Of a stretch of 64,000 bases of DNA, positions 36,918-45,080 are shown piece by piece. The DNA comes from Streptomyces flaveolus (GTDB lineage Bacteria; Actinomycetota; Actinomycetes; Streptomycetales; Streptomycetaceae). The position numbers were made by a program, and so were the translations under genes. The notes beneath the pieces are model-generated. The model saw nothing but the letters and a program-made list of their open reading frames with translations, did not search any database and was not told the origin of the DNA. Position 1 is the stretch's first letter, and every line of letters begins with the position of its first letter. The DNA lies in NCBI RefSeq assembly GCF_014648815.1, contig NZ_BMRV01000015.1, positions 124,001 to 188,000 of the forward strand. The letters are read 5' to 3'.

Positions 36918-39692
36918 ATGGTGACGTTCGCGCAGGCGCAGGAGCGCGCGGAAGAGTGGATCAACGGTGACCTGCCGGCGTACCAGCACCGTGAGGTGCG
37001 GGTGCGGGAGTTCGGTCTCGGGTTCGTGGTGTGGGCCGAGGACCGTGCGGACGGGCCGCGTTCGGACGGGGGCGCGCAGCGGCTGGTGATCGCCCGGGAC
37101 AGTGGTGAGGCGACGCTGTGGCCGGCGCTGGCGGTGGGCGAGGTGATCCGCCGCTACGAGGAGGAGTACGGCCGTCCGGAGGCGGTGGAGGAGCCGGCGC
37201 CCGCTCCGGCGGCGCGGGTGGATCTGAATCAGACGTCGTTCCTGCTGAGTCCGCCGGAGTGGTTGCAGGAGGCGGCGGACAAGCTGGGCATCCCGGACCG
37301 TCGGGGGGAGCGGGACGCCGGTGACGGCGCCGCGCAGGGTGACTCCGGGGGTGATGCGGGGGCGCTTCCCGAGACGCAGGCGGGAGTGCCGTCGGCCGGA
37401 CCCGCTGCGCCGTCTTCGCCTTCTGTTCCTGCTGCCGGGGCGGTTGCGGACGCCCGGGACAGTGGCGCGGCGTGGCCCGCTGCCGGGGCGGGGAGCGGTG
37501 ACGCCTCCGGGGCGGGTGCCGGCGCGTCCGGTGCGCCGGGTGCGCCTGACGGGGCGACTCCCTGGGCGGGGACGGACACCAACGCGGACGCCGGTGAGGA
37601 CCGTTCCGTGCCGCTGCCCGAGACGGTGTTCGCGCCGCCGCTGGGCGGTGTCGACGACACGCCGCCGCCCTCGGTGACGCCGGACGCCAAGACGGCGCTG
37701 ATGTCGGGCGGCAGCCAGCTTCCGCCGACGGCGTTCGCGCCGGCGATCGGCGACCCGAACACACCGGTGACTCCCGCGGGTACGGGGACGCCGCCGCCTC
37801 CCGCGCCGCACACTCCGGCGCCGGGCACGCCTCCCGCGCCGCACACTCCGCCGCCGGCCGCGCCTCCCGCGCCCGCGCCCGTGCCGCAGGCCGGCCCGAG
37901 CACGCCGGCCCGGCCGCTCCCGCCGAACGCCGGGGACATCGCCGACGCCGCGACCAGCAAGGCGGCGCCTCCGCGGCGCGGCGGGGGTTCGACCACGCCG
38001 CCCCCGCCGGGCGCTCCGGGCGTACCGGGCGTACGGCCGGGGAGTACGCCGCCGCCGGCCGCGCCCGCGGGTGGTTACGTGCCGACGCAGCTGGTGTCGT
38101 CGCTCGGTCCCGAGGGGCCGGGCGCTCCGGGTGCGCAGGGAGGTCCGGGCGGAGCGGCGGGTGGACCGGCCGGTCCCGGTACGCCGCCCCCGCCGAGCGC
38201 CCCCGGCGGGACGCCCCCCGGCGGGGTGCACCATGCCGCCACGATGCTGGCCGACCCGGGCCGGACGGGCGGCGGGGCGCCTCAGCCTCCCGCGCCGCCC
38301 GGTGCGCCGGGCGTCCCGGGTGCGCCGGGCGTCCCCGGTGCCGCCGGTGGTCCCGGTACGCCGCCGCCTCCCGCGGCTCCCGGTGCGCCCGGCGGCGCGG
38401 GTGCCTCCGGTACGCAGGGTTCCTCGGGCGGGCCGCGTGGTGCCGTGCACCATGCGGAGACGATGCTGGCCGCGCCTCCGGTGGGCGGCCCCGGCGTGCC
38501 TCCGCCGCCGTCCGCGCCGGGCGTGCCCGGCCCGCCGCAGCCTCCGGGGGTCCCGGGTGCGCCGGGCGTCCCCGGTGCCGCGCAGCCCATGCCGCCGGGC
38601 GCCGCGCCGCCGGGCGCGATGCCGCCCGGTGCGGTCCCCCCCGGTGCCATGCCGCCGCCCGGTCAGCCGGTGCCGGGGCAGCCGCCGGCGTACGGCTATC
38701 CGCAGCCGCCCGCCGGTCAGCCGACCGTCGGCCCCGGCTACCAGGCCGTGCTGCGCTACCGCGCGCAGGACGGCTCCGAGCAGCAGCTGATCCGGCGTTC
38801 GGCGCCGGGCACGCCGCACCCGGAGTGGCAGATCTTCCACGAGCTGCGGGCCATGAACGTGCCGCCGGACCAGGTGCTGGAGCTGCACACCGAGCTGGAG
38901 TCGTGCGAGCTGCCGGGCGCCTACTGCGCGCGGATGATCCGGGAGCAGTGGCCGCAGGCGCGGATCACGTCCATCGCGCCGTACGGCACCGATCACGCGA
39001 GCCGGCAGCAGGGCATGCAGCAACTGCTCGCGCACCAGGGCGAGCTGCACCAGGTGGCCGACGGGCCGGCGCGTCCGGCGCCGGTGCGGGCACCGCTGCC
39101 ACCGGTGCAGCCGGTGCCGCCGATCCCGCCGGAGGCCATCGGGCAGGAACTCGCGGCGGCGTTCGGGCCGGGCGTCTTCCGGTTCGAGCAGGCCGCCGTG
39201 TCCCGGCAGGGGGTGCCGCCGGTCGTGGCGCACACGCTGGTGGCGGCGGGGCTGCCGATGGACATGGGCCCGTTCTTCTGGGCGCAGGCCCAGCCGGGCC
39301 GCCCGGTGCCGACGCTGGCGGAGCTGGCGGCCGAACGGGGGGTGCAGCCGGCCTCGGACGCGGGCTCCTACCTCGTCGTGGGCAGCGACTTCGGCCGGGC
39401 GGTCTGCGTGCAGTACGGCACGGCGAACATCGTGGCGGTGCCGGTCGAGGCGGGTCCGGGCGGTGCGCCCGTGCCGCCGCAGTTCGTGAACACGGGGCTG
39501 CCGGAGTTCGCGCGCTGCCTGGCGCTGCTGGGCCGGATGTGGCGGCTCAGGTTCGGATTGAACCAGGAGCAGGCGGGCCGCTGGACGGTGGACTTCCAGG
39601 CGCAGCTGGCCTCGATCGACCCGGCGGCGCTCGGGTCGGCGGAGAGCTGGTGGTCGGTGCTGCTGGAGCAGATGTGGGACGGGCTGCTGTGA
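36918..39692 (+). CDS. Imm35-like + Pro/Gly linker + XOO_2897-type deaminase + SUKH-4 fusion
   Basis: A 924-residue cytoplasmic multidomain protein. Residues 1-95 resemble Imm35 immunity domains (FAQAQERAEEWINGDLPAYQ ... LVIARDSGEATLWPALAVGE). A Pro/Gly/Ala linker spans ~130-600. A deaminase-like domain at ~615-720 has HPE (His634, Glu636) and C-x6-C (Cys663, Cys670: ESCELPGAYC), followed by WPQARITSIAPYG. The C-terminal ~745-924 is SUKH-4-like (FRFEQAAVSRQGVPPVVAHT ... WWSVLLEQMWDGLL). A toxin-type deaminase between two immunity-type domains without an export signal points to a housekeeping or defence role inside the cell. Domain names are by eye. Confidence 0.78.
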   Translation: MVTFAQAQERAEEWINGDLPAYQHREVRVREFGLGFVVWAEDRADGPRSDGGAQRLVIARDSGEATLWPALAVGEVIRRYEEEYGRPEAVEEPAPAPAARVDLNQTSFLLSPPEWLQEAADKLGIPDRRGERDAGDGAAQGDSGGDAGALPETQAGVPSAGPAAPSSPSVPAAGAVADARDSGAAWPAAGAGSGDASGAGAGASGAPGAPDGATPWAGTDTNADAGEDRSVPLPETVFAPPLGGVDDTPPPSVTPDAKTALMSGGSQLPPTAFAPAIGDPNTPVTPAGTGTPPPPAPHTPAPGTPPAPHTPPPAAPPAPAPVPQAGPSTPARPLPPNAGDIADAATSKAAPPRRGGGSTTPPPPGAPGVPGVRPGSTPPPAAPAGGYVPTQLVSSLGPEGPGAPGAQGGPGGAAGGPAGPGTPPPPSAPGGTPPGGVHHAATMLADPGRTGGGAPQPPAPPGAPGVPGAPGVPGAAGGPGTPPPPAAPGAPGGAGASGTQGSSGGPRGAVHHAETMLAAPPVGGPGVPPPPSAPGVPGPPQPPGVPGAPGVPGAAQPMPPGAAPPGAMPPGAVPPGAMPPPGQPVPGQPPAYGYPQPPAGQPTVGPGYQAVLRYRAQDGSEQQLIRRSAPGTPHPEWQIFHELRAMNVPPDQVLELHTELESCELPGAYCARMIREQWPQARITSIAPYGTDHASRQQGMQQLLAHQGELHQVADGPARPAPVRAPLPPVQPVPPIPPEAIGQELAAAFGPGVFRFEQAAVSRQGVPPVVAHTLVAAGLPMDMGPFFWAQAQPGRPVPTLAELAAERGVQPASDAGSYLVVGSDFGRAVCVQYGTANIVAVPVEAGPGGAPVPPQFVNTGLPEFARCLALLGRMWRLRFGLNQEQAGRWTVDFQAQLASIDPAALGSAESWWSVLLEQMWDGLL
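37305..38720 (+). repeat. Pro/Gly/Ala low-complexity, collagen-like coding region
   Basis: This part of the fusion gene encodes long runs of PG, PP and GAPGVPG type. The motif V-H-H-A-x-T-M-L-A occurs twice (about 38226-38252 and 38444-38470) between Pro-rich blocks, as if a short helix were duplicated. The repetitive G/C-rich DNA may be prone to length variation. Confidence 0.75.
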
Positions 39693-39712
39693 GGCGGCAC
39701 CGCTGACGCGGA

Positions 39713-39761
39713 CCGACGGGCCGGGCCGGTCACCCTCACGGGGGCCGGCCCGGCCCGTCGG
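39713..39761 (+). terminator. Strong hairpin terminator after the SUKH-4 fusion gene
   Basis: Perfect 17-bp arms (CCGACGGGCCGGGCCGG and complement) with a 15-base loop, 20 bp after the stop and followed by CGTTT. Confidence 0.88.
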
Positions 39762-39826
39762 CGTTTCCGGGGCGGTCCCGGGCCGCCGTGGTCGTGTGCT
39801 GTGCGCGGAGTGTCGCGTTATGCGTG

Positions 39827-39859
39827 TTTACGTCTGATCCGTAAAGATGTCCGGACATC
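39827..39859. promoter_or_regulatory. Two adjacent dyads upstream of the coiled-coil gene
   Basis: TTTACG-N7-CGTAAA (39827-39845) abuts the perfect 14-bp palindrome GATGTCCGGACATC (39846-39859). The pair lies 42-75 bp before the start of the next gene, a typical operator position. Confidence 0.45.
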
Positions 39860-39901
39860 GCGGAAGTCTGTCAGTGGATCGGGCGAAACAGGGGTTCCGG
39901 C

Positions 39902-40786
39902 ATGAGCAGCGCATCGGCGTCGCCGCACGGTTTCGTGACCGTACGGGGACGCGGCTACCGTCCCGAACAGGTCGACGCGTGTGCCGAGGCCCTCTCGCGG
40001 GAGCGTGACGCCGCCTGGGAGCGGGCCGCCCGGCTCACCGTGCTGGCCCGCGAGATGGGGACGGAGCTGGACCGGCTGCGGGAGACGGTGGCCGGGCTCG
40101 CACCGCAGGACTACGCGTCGCTCGGGGAACGGGCGCGTCGCCTCTTCCGGCTCGGGCGGGAGGAGGCCGACGCCGTACGGGAGGGCGGGCGGCGCGGGGC
40201 GGAGGAACTGGTGGACCGGGCGCGGGCCCGTGCGGCCGAGGCCCGGGAGTCCGCGCGGGCGCATGCCGACGCAGTCCGTGCCGAGGCCGACGAGTGGGCC
40301 CGGCAGCGGCTGCTCGCGGCGCGTGCGCAGGCCGACGAGGTGCGGATCACGGCCCGGCGCGAGGTGCGGGCCGGGCGCGGCCGGGCGCTGGCCGCGGTGC
40401 GGGAGGCGCGACGGCGCACCTCCTCGCTGCTCGCCGGACAGACGGCCGAGCAGGCCGCGCGGTGGGCGGAGGCCGAGCGGGAGGAGGCCGGCCGGGCGGC
40501 AGCCCTGGACGCCCACCACGCGGAGCGGATCGCGCGCGCCGAGCAGGCGCTGGCCGAGGCGGAGCGTGCCCTGGCCGAGGCGCAGGAGTCGGCCGGACGC
40601 CGGCAGGAGGAGGCCCGGGCCCAGGCCGCGGAGGCCGTCGCGGCGGCGCGGGCGCGGGCGGAGCGGATCGCCCGGGAGACGGAGCGGGTGCTGCGCGAAC
40701 ACGGGGAGCGCTGGGACGAGGTGCAGGACCAGATCAGCTCCTCCCGCGGCCGCCTGGGCACGCTGACGGGCCGCGGCGTGGAGTGA
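39902..40786 (+). CDS. DivIVA/FilP-like coiled-coil protein
   Basis: A 294-residue, almost wholly helical protein. The N-terminal 20-25 residues (HGFVTVRGRGYRPEQVDA) resemble the DivIVA N-terminal fold. The rest is Ala/Arg/Glu-rich heptad-like coiled coil (ARARAAEARESARAHADAVR and so on). Streptomyces has several such proteins (DivIVA, Scy, FilP and 'cellulose-binding' paralogues) in polar growth and cytoskeleton, and this is probably a shorter paralogue. It has no membrane segment. A dyad pair lies upstream, and the stop is 27 bp from the convergent symporter gene. Confidence 0.78.
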   Translation: MSSASASPHGFVTVRGRGYRPEQVDACAEALSRERDAAWERAARLTVLAREMGTELDRLRETVAGLAPQDYASLGERARRLFRLGREEADAVREGGRRGAEELVDRARARAAEARESARAHADAVRAEADEWARQRLLAARAQADEVRITARREVRAGRGRALAAVREARRRTSSLLAGQTAEQAARWAEAEREEAGRAAALDAHHAERIARAEQALAEAERALAEAQESAGRRQEEARAQAAEAVAAARARAERIARETERVLREHGERWDEVQDQISSSRGRLGTLTGRGVE

Positions 40787-40813
40787 CGCCCCGCCGGCCG
40801 GGCGGATGCCCCG

Positions 40814-42424
40814 TCACCCGCCCCTGCGCACCGCCCCCGCGAGGAGCCCCGCCTCCAGGGCCTCGTACTGGCGACGCTGCTCGTCCGTCTTCCGGCGCCC
40901 GGAGGCCACCGTGCCGAGCCAGCCGAAGGCGAAGCCGGCCGGGATGGAGACCAGCCCGGTGGTGGTGAACGGGAACCAGTTGAAGTCGGCGTCCGGGAAG
41001 GCCGCCACCGGCGTGCCGGAGACCAGGCTGGTGCCCGGCATCAGCACCAGGACCGCGACGGTGCCCCCGATCAGCGTCCACAGCAGGCCCGTGCGGGTGA
41101 AGCGGCGCCAGAAGAGGCTGTAGACCAGGGCGGGGCACAGGGCGGACGCGCCCAGGCAGAAGGACAGGGTGGCCAGCGGTTGCAGGCTGCGGTGCTGCAC
41201 CAGCGTCGCCAGCAGGATCGCGGGCACGCCCACCGCCAGGGCGGACAGCCGGGCCAGCGTCATCTCGCGGCGCGGCGACAGCTCCCGCAGCCGGGTGGCG
41301 AACACGTCGTGGGCCAGGGAGTTGGCGCAGGCGAGGATCATGCCGGCGACGGAGGCGAGCAGGGTGAGGAACAGGGCGGTGCTGACGGTGGTGAAGAGCA
41401 GGGTCTCCGCCATGGTCACGTCCGTGCCGAAGGCGGCCCGCGAGCCCAGCAGGTAGGCGGTGTTGCCGGCCGAGTCGATCCGCGCGACCGTCTCGCGGCC
41501 GACCAGGGCCGTGGCGCCGAGGCCGACGACGGTGACGACCAGCACGAACAGGGCCACCAGCGACACCGCCCAGGACATCGACCGGCGCACCTGGCGTGCG
41601 CTGGAGGCGGTGTACATGCGCATCGTCACGTGCGGCAGGCAGGCGCCCCCGAGGACCACGGCCAGCTGGGAGGAGACCATGTCGAGGCCGGGGTGGGGTC
41701 CGGCGGCGTACTCCAGGCCGGGGTGCAGGAAGGCCGGGCCCGCGCCGCTGCCCCGGGCGGCGGCGTCGAACAGGGCGCCCGGGTTCCAGTCGAACCGGTT
41801 CAGGAGCAGGACGGTGACCACCGCGCCCGACCCGAGCAGCATCACGATCTTCAGGATCTGGATGAGGGCGGTGCCCTTCATCCCGCCGATCGCCGCGTAG
41901 CTGATCATCAGCGCGCCCACGCCGACGATGCAGCCCGTCTGCACCGACTCGCTGGTGAACCCCAGCAGGAACGACAGCAGTTGCCCGGTGCCGGCCAGTT
42001 GCACCAGCATCATCGGCAGCAGTGCGGCGATGGTCACCACGCAGGCCGCGACGCGCACACTGCGCGCCGGGGTGCGGCGGGACAGCACGTCGCCCATGGT
42101 GAACCGGCCCGCGTTGCGCAGCGGTTCGGCCATCAGGAACATGAGCAGCAGCAGGGACAGCGCGGTGCTCAGGGCGAGGACGACCCCGTCGTAGCCGAAC
42201 AGGGCGATCACGCCGCACGTGCCGAGGACGGTCGCCGCGGAGATGTAGTCGCCCGCGATGGCCAGGCCGTTGCGCATCGGCGACAGGGAGCCGTAGCCGG
42301 TGTAGAACTCGTCCAGGTCGTCCCGGTCCGGCCCGGTCATCACGCACAGCAGCAGCGTGACCGTGGCGATGGCGGTGAAGGCGACCAGGGCCATCGCCTG
42401 CGCGTTGTCGTCGAATCCGGTCAC
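40814..42424 (-). CDS. Sodium:solute symporter (ActP-like, cation/acetate)
   Basis: A 536-residue SSS-family transporter with about 13 membrane segments. It begins VTGFDDNAQAMALVAFTAIA with the family's long first helix, then YTGYGSLSPMRNGLAIAGDY and ISAATVLG. It probably imports acetate or another short carboxylate with Na+ or H+. The GTG at 42424 overlaps the stop of the DUF485 gene (GTGA). DUF485 + ActP is the standard acetate-permease pair. The upstream in-frame extension is Arg/Pro-rich and out of family. Substrate is inferred from the family only. Confidence 0.92.
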   Translation of the reverse strand: MTGFDDNAQAMALVAFTAIATVTLLLCVMTGPDRDDLDEFYTGYGSLSPMRNGLAIAGDYISAATVLGTCGVIALFGYDGVVLALSTALSLLLLMFLMAEPLRNAGRFTMGDVLSRRTPARSVRVAACVVTIAALLPMMLVQLAGTGQLLSFLLGFTSESVQTGCIVGVGALMISYAAIGGMKGTALIQILKIVMLLGSGAVVTVLLLNRFDWNPGALFDAAARGSGAGPAFLHPGLEYAAGPHPGLDMVSSQLAVVLGGACLPHVTMRMYTASSARQVRRSMSWAVSLVALFVLVVTVVGLGATALVGRETVARIDSAGNTAYLLGSRAAFGTDVTMAETLLFTTVSTALFLTLLASVAGMILACANSLAHDVFATRLRELSPRREMTLARLSALAVGVPAILLATLVQHRSLQPLATLSFCLGASALCPALVYSLFWRRFTRTGLLWTLIGGTVAVLVLMPGTSLVSGTPVAAFPDADFNWFPFTTTGLVSIPAGFAFGWLGTVASGRRKTDEQRRQYEALEAGLLAGAVRRGG

Positions 42425-42906
42425 CGTGCCGCCCCCCGCCTGGCGTCCACTTCGCTGTCGTGGCGGATGCGGTCGGCGAGCGGGTCCACGGTGCGGCGCG
42501 CGGTGTGTTCGTAGAGGGCGATCGCCAGCCAGGTGACGGGGAGTTGGAGCAGGGCGAGCAGCAGGCCCAGCGGCAGTCCGTCGGTGACGTCGCCGGTGAG
42601 CGACGAGGGGGCGAACGCCGACAGGCCGAGGAACAGCAGGAAGTAGCCGAGCGCGGTGAAGGTGGCCGTGCGCCGCTGCCGGCGGTACGCGCCGCGCAGG
42701 ACGCGCAGGTCGCTGTGGTGCCCGACCGGCTGCCAGGACCGGACGGCGTACGTCGGGGTGGCGTCGTACGGCGAGGTCGTGTCGTACGCCGGGGTGGCGT
42801 CGTACGGCGGGGTCGTGCCGTACGGCGAGGTGGTGTCGTACGGCGGAGAGGGTTCGTACGACGGTGGCGCGCCGTGCCGTGGTGGTGGGTACGGGTCGAA
42901 GGACAT
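42421..42906 (-). CDS. DUF485 membrane protein, symporter partner, with Tyr-rich repeats
   Basis: A 161-residue protein. The C-terminal ~95 residues form a DUF485 domain with two membrane helices (TALGYFLLFLGLSAFAPSSL and LPLGLLLALLQLPVTWLAIA). The N-terminal ~55 residues are cytoplasmic, built of six-residue repeats PPYDTT/SPYGTT/PPYDAT/PAYDTT/SPYDAT. DUF485 proteins accompany ActP permeases. The repeat tail is unusual for the family. ATG 42906 follows AAGGAG, and the symporter start overlaps its stop. Confidence 0.88.
   Translation of the reverse strand: MSFDPYPPPRHGAPPSYEPSPPYDTTSPYGTTPPYDATPAYDTTSPYDATPTYAVRSWQPVGHHSDLRVLRGAYRRQRRTATFTALGYFLLFLGLSAFAPSSLTGDVTDGLPLGLLLALLQLPVTWLAIALYEHTARRTVDPLADRIRHDSEVDARRGAAR
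42742..42846 (-). repeat. 18-bp tandem repeats coding Tyr/Pro hexapeptides
   Basis: Five full and one partial imperfect copy of an 18-base unit inside the DUF485 gene encode [PS]-[PA]-Y-[DG]-[AT]-T. On the plus strand the units share the GTCGTACGGCG-type core. Confidence 0.8.
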
Positions 42907-43102
42907 CCCGGTGCTCCTTGCGCGGCTGGGGTCCGCAGGCGGACCGCAGGGAGGTGGGGGGTGGAGGGCCACGCACGTTACTCGCCGGTTCACAGCCGCG
43001 GGGTCTTTTCGGCGAACTGAGTGGTCGGTTTGCCGTGACCTCGGGTGCGGGGCCCACCGTCGCGCCGTTCCCGCAGGGCACCGGCACAACCGTCCCGCGC
43101 GA

Positions 43103-44599
43103 TCAGTCCTTCAGCACCGGGAACGTGCGCGGCGCGACCACCAGCAGCACCACGAACGCCAGGGCCGCCGCCCCCGCCGCGCCCAGATACACCGCGTGGA
43201 CGGCCTCGGCGATCGCGTGCCGTACGGGTTCGGCGGGGGCGCCCGTGTCCAACGCCCGGGTCACCGAGTCGAGGTCGCTCGCCCCGCCGAGGCGCGCGGC
43301 CAGCACGCCGTTGGCGATCGCGCCGAAGACGGCCGCGCCGACGGTCTGCCCGGTCTGACGGCAGAAGAGGACGGACGCGGTCGCCGTGCCGCGCTCCGAC
43401 CAGCCCACCGTCGACTGGACGCCGACGATGAGCGGGAGCTGGAACAGACCGAGCGCGGCACCGAGCAGCAGCATCAGCAGCATCGGCTGCCAGGGCTCGC
43501 CCGGGTAGGGCAGGAAGGGGAAGGCGAGCAGGATCAGGGACGCGGTGACGATGCCCAGCATCGCCGTGTTGCGGAAGCCGATCCTGCGGTACACGTGCTG
43601 GCTCAGCGCCGCCGACACGGGCCAGGTCAGCGTCCACACGGACAGCACGAAACCGGCGGCCACGGGGGCCAGGCCCAGCACCGACTGGGCGTAGGTGGGC
43701 AGGAACACGGTCGGGGCGACCATCAGCAGGCCCAGCGCGCCGAGCGCGAGGTTCACCGCGGCGATCGTCCGGCGCCGCCACACCCAGCCGGGGATGATCG
43801 GCTCCGCCGCCCGGCGTTCGATCACCACCACGGCCGCCAGCAGCGCGAGTCCCGTCCCGAACAGGGCCAGGGAGGGCGCCGACAGCCACGGCCAGGCCAC
43901 ACCGCCCTGCACCAGCGCGGTGAGCAGCACCCCGCCGCAGGCGAACACGGCCAGCGCACCCGCCCAGTCGACCCGGGGGCGCGCGCCGGACGTCTCCCGC
44001 TGCGGCTCGTGCAGGTGACGCACGATCAGCCACAGGGCCAGGGCGCCGATCGGCAGGTTGACGAGGAAGATCCAGCGCCAGTCGGCATAGGCGGCCAGCA
44101 CGCCGCCCAGGCCGGGTCCCGCGACCGCCGACACCGCCCACACGGTGGACAGCCGGGCCTGGATCCTGGGCCGGTCCGCCAGCGGGTACAGGTCGGCGGC
44201 GAGGGTCTGCACCGTGCCCTGCAGGGCGCCGCCGCCCAGGCCCTGGACGACCCGGAAGGCGATCAGGGCGGCCATGTTCCACGCGAGCGCGCACAGCAGG
44301 GAGCCGAGCAGGAAGAGGGCGGCGCCCGCGACCAGCACCGGTTTGCGGCCGAAGGTGTCGGAGAGCTTGCCGTAGACGGGGAGGGTGACGGTGACGGCCA
44401 GCAGGTAGCCGGAGAAGAGCCACGAGAAGAGGGAGAAGCCGCCGAGGTCGCCGACGATCTGCGGGACGGCGGTGGAGACGATGGTCGAGTCGAGGGCCGC
44501 CAGTGCCATCGCGAGCATCAACGCGGCGACGACGGCACCGCGCCGGTTCGTGCCGCCGCCCGGTGCGGCCTCGCGTACCGCGGGTCTGGTGCCGCCCAC
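43103..44599 (-). CDS. MFS drug-efflux transporter, DHA2 (EmrB/QacA) family
   Basis: A 498-residue pump with 14 predicted membrane helices. Motifs: LDSTIVSTAVPQIVGDL (motif D1 of the 14-TMS family), GKLSDTFGRKPV (motif A), and VVQGLGGGALQGT near motif B. It exports drugs or metabolites with protons. A GTG at 44599 follows GAGGGGGAG and is preferred to an ATG at 44656, which has no ribosome site. Its control region contains a 46-bp dyad shared with the divergent ABC operon. Confidence 0.92.
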   Translation of the reverse strand: MGGTRPAVREAAPGGGTNRRGAVVAALMLAMALAALDSTIVSTAVPQIVGDLGGFSLFSWLFSGYLLAVTVTLPVYGKLSDTFGRKPVLVAGAALFLLGSLLCALAWNMAALIAFRVVQGLGGGALQGTVQTLAADLYPLADRPRIQARLSTVWAVSAVAGPGLGGVLAAYADWRWIFLVNLPIGALALWLIVRHLHEPQRETSGARPRVDWAGALAVFACGGVLLTALVQGGVAWPWLSAPSLALFGTGLALLAAVVVIERRAAEPIIPGWVWRRRTIAAVNLALGALGLLMVAPTVFLPTYAQSVLGLAPVAAGFVLSVWTLTWPVSAALSQHVYRRIGFRNTAMLGIVTASLILLAFPFLPYPGEPWQPMLLMLLLGAALGLFQLPLIVGVQSTVGWSERGTATASVLFCRQTGQTVGAAVFGAIANGVLAARLGGASDLDSVTRALDTGAPAEPVRHAIAEAVHAVYLGAAGAAALAFVVLLVVAPRTFPVLKD

Positions 44600-44731
44600 C
44601 CCGGATCTCCCCCTCGTCCTCGCCGGGGACCCCTTATGTGTGCCCCGTGCATCCATCTGCCGGGATCAGCTTGCCACTTGAGCCTCACGTCGCGGGAGGG
44701 TGGAGGCTCGGTGCGTCCAAGGGCGGAGACC

Positions 44732-44777
44732 TACCCCTAGGAGAAGTCCACCGACGGGTGGACAGCCCCTAGGGGTA
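44732..44777. promoter_or_regulatory. 46-bp composite dyad between MFS pump and ABC exporter
   Basis: Outer 10-bp perfect arms TACCCCTAGG (44732-44741) and CCTAGGGGTA (44768-44777) and inner 7-bp arms GTCCACC (44746-44752) and GGTGGAC (44757-44763) share one centre at 44754.5. Each outer arm also contains the small palindrome CCTAGG. This suggests two coaxial repressor dimers or a long operator. Confidence 0.55.
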
Positions 44778-44855
44778 CCTCCGTACTACGGCCCGGGGAG
44801 GGTTCGTACCGACGGAGGACGAGAGGGGCCCGGGCGGGTCCTTAATCTGGCTTTA

Positions 44856-44931
44856 CGCCGCTGGGGGGCGGCGAACCGGACCAGCGGGGGTGGGGTTTTC
44901 CCCCGCGAAAGAGTGCGCTGAGCACCAGCGC
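44856..44931 (+). promoter_or_regulatory. Three consecutive hairpins in the ABC-operon leader
   Basis: CGCCGC/GCGGCG (44856-44873), GCGGGGG/CCCCCGC (44884-44906) and GCGCTG/CAGCGC (44915-44931) lie 150-225 bp before the ATPase gene. They could form a structured leader or attenuator, or stop transcription entering from upstream. The remaining part of this 481-bp gap shows nothing else beyond an inverted repeat CCTCCGT/ACGGAGG at 44778-44818. Confidence 0.35.
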
Positions 44932-45080
44932 GCCCGACCCCTGGTTCCGGCCAGACTCTTCGACGTAGGACGCGGCGGCCCGGCACCACCGACGCGGCGG
45001 CACAGGCACACGGGACTTTCAGCGGTACGCGTACCGCCGGCACCGACGGCTCACTCGATGACCGACATAGGAGACTTGAC

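Noticed and set aside
40814..43087. One 757-residue protein fusing an Arg-rich N-terminus to the symporter.
   Set aside because: The Arg/Pro-rich part is the out-of-frame shadow of the DUF485 gene. The GTGA overlap at 42421-42424 marks two separate genes.
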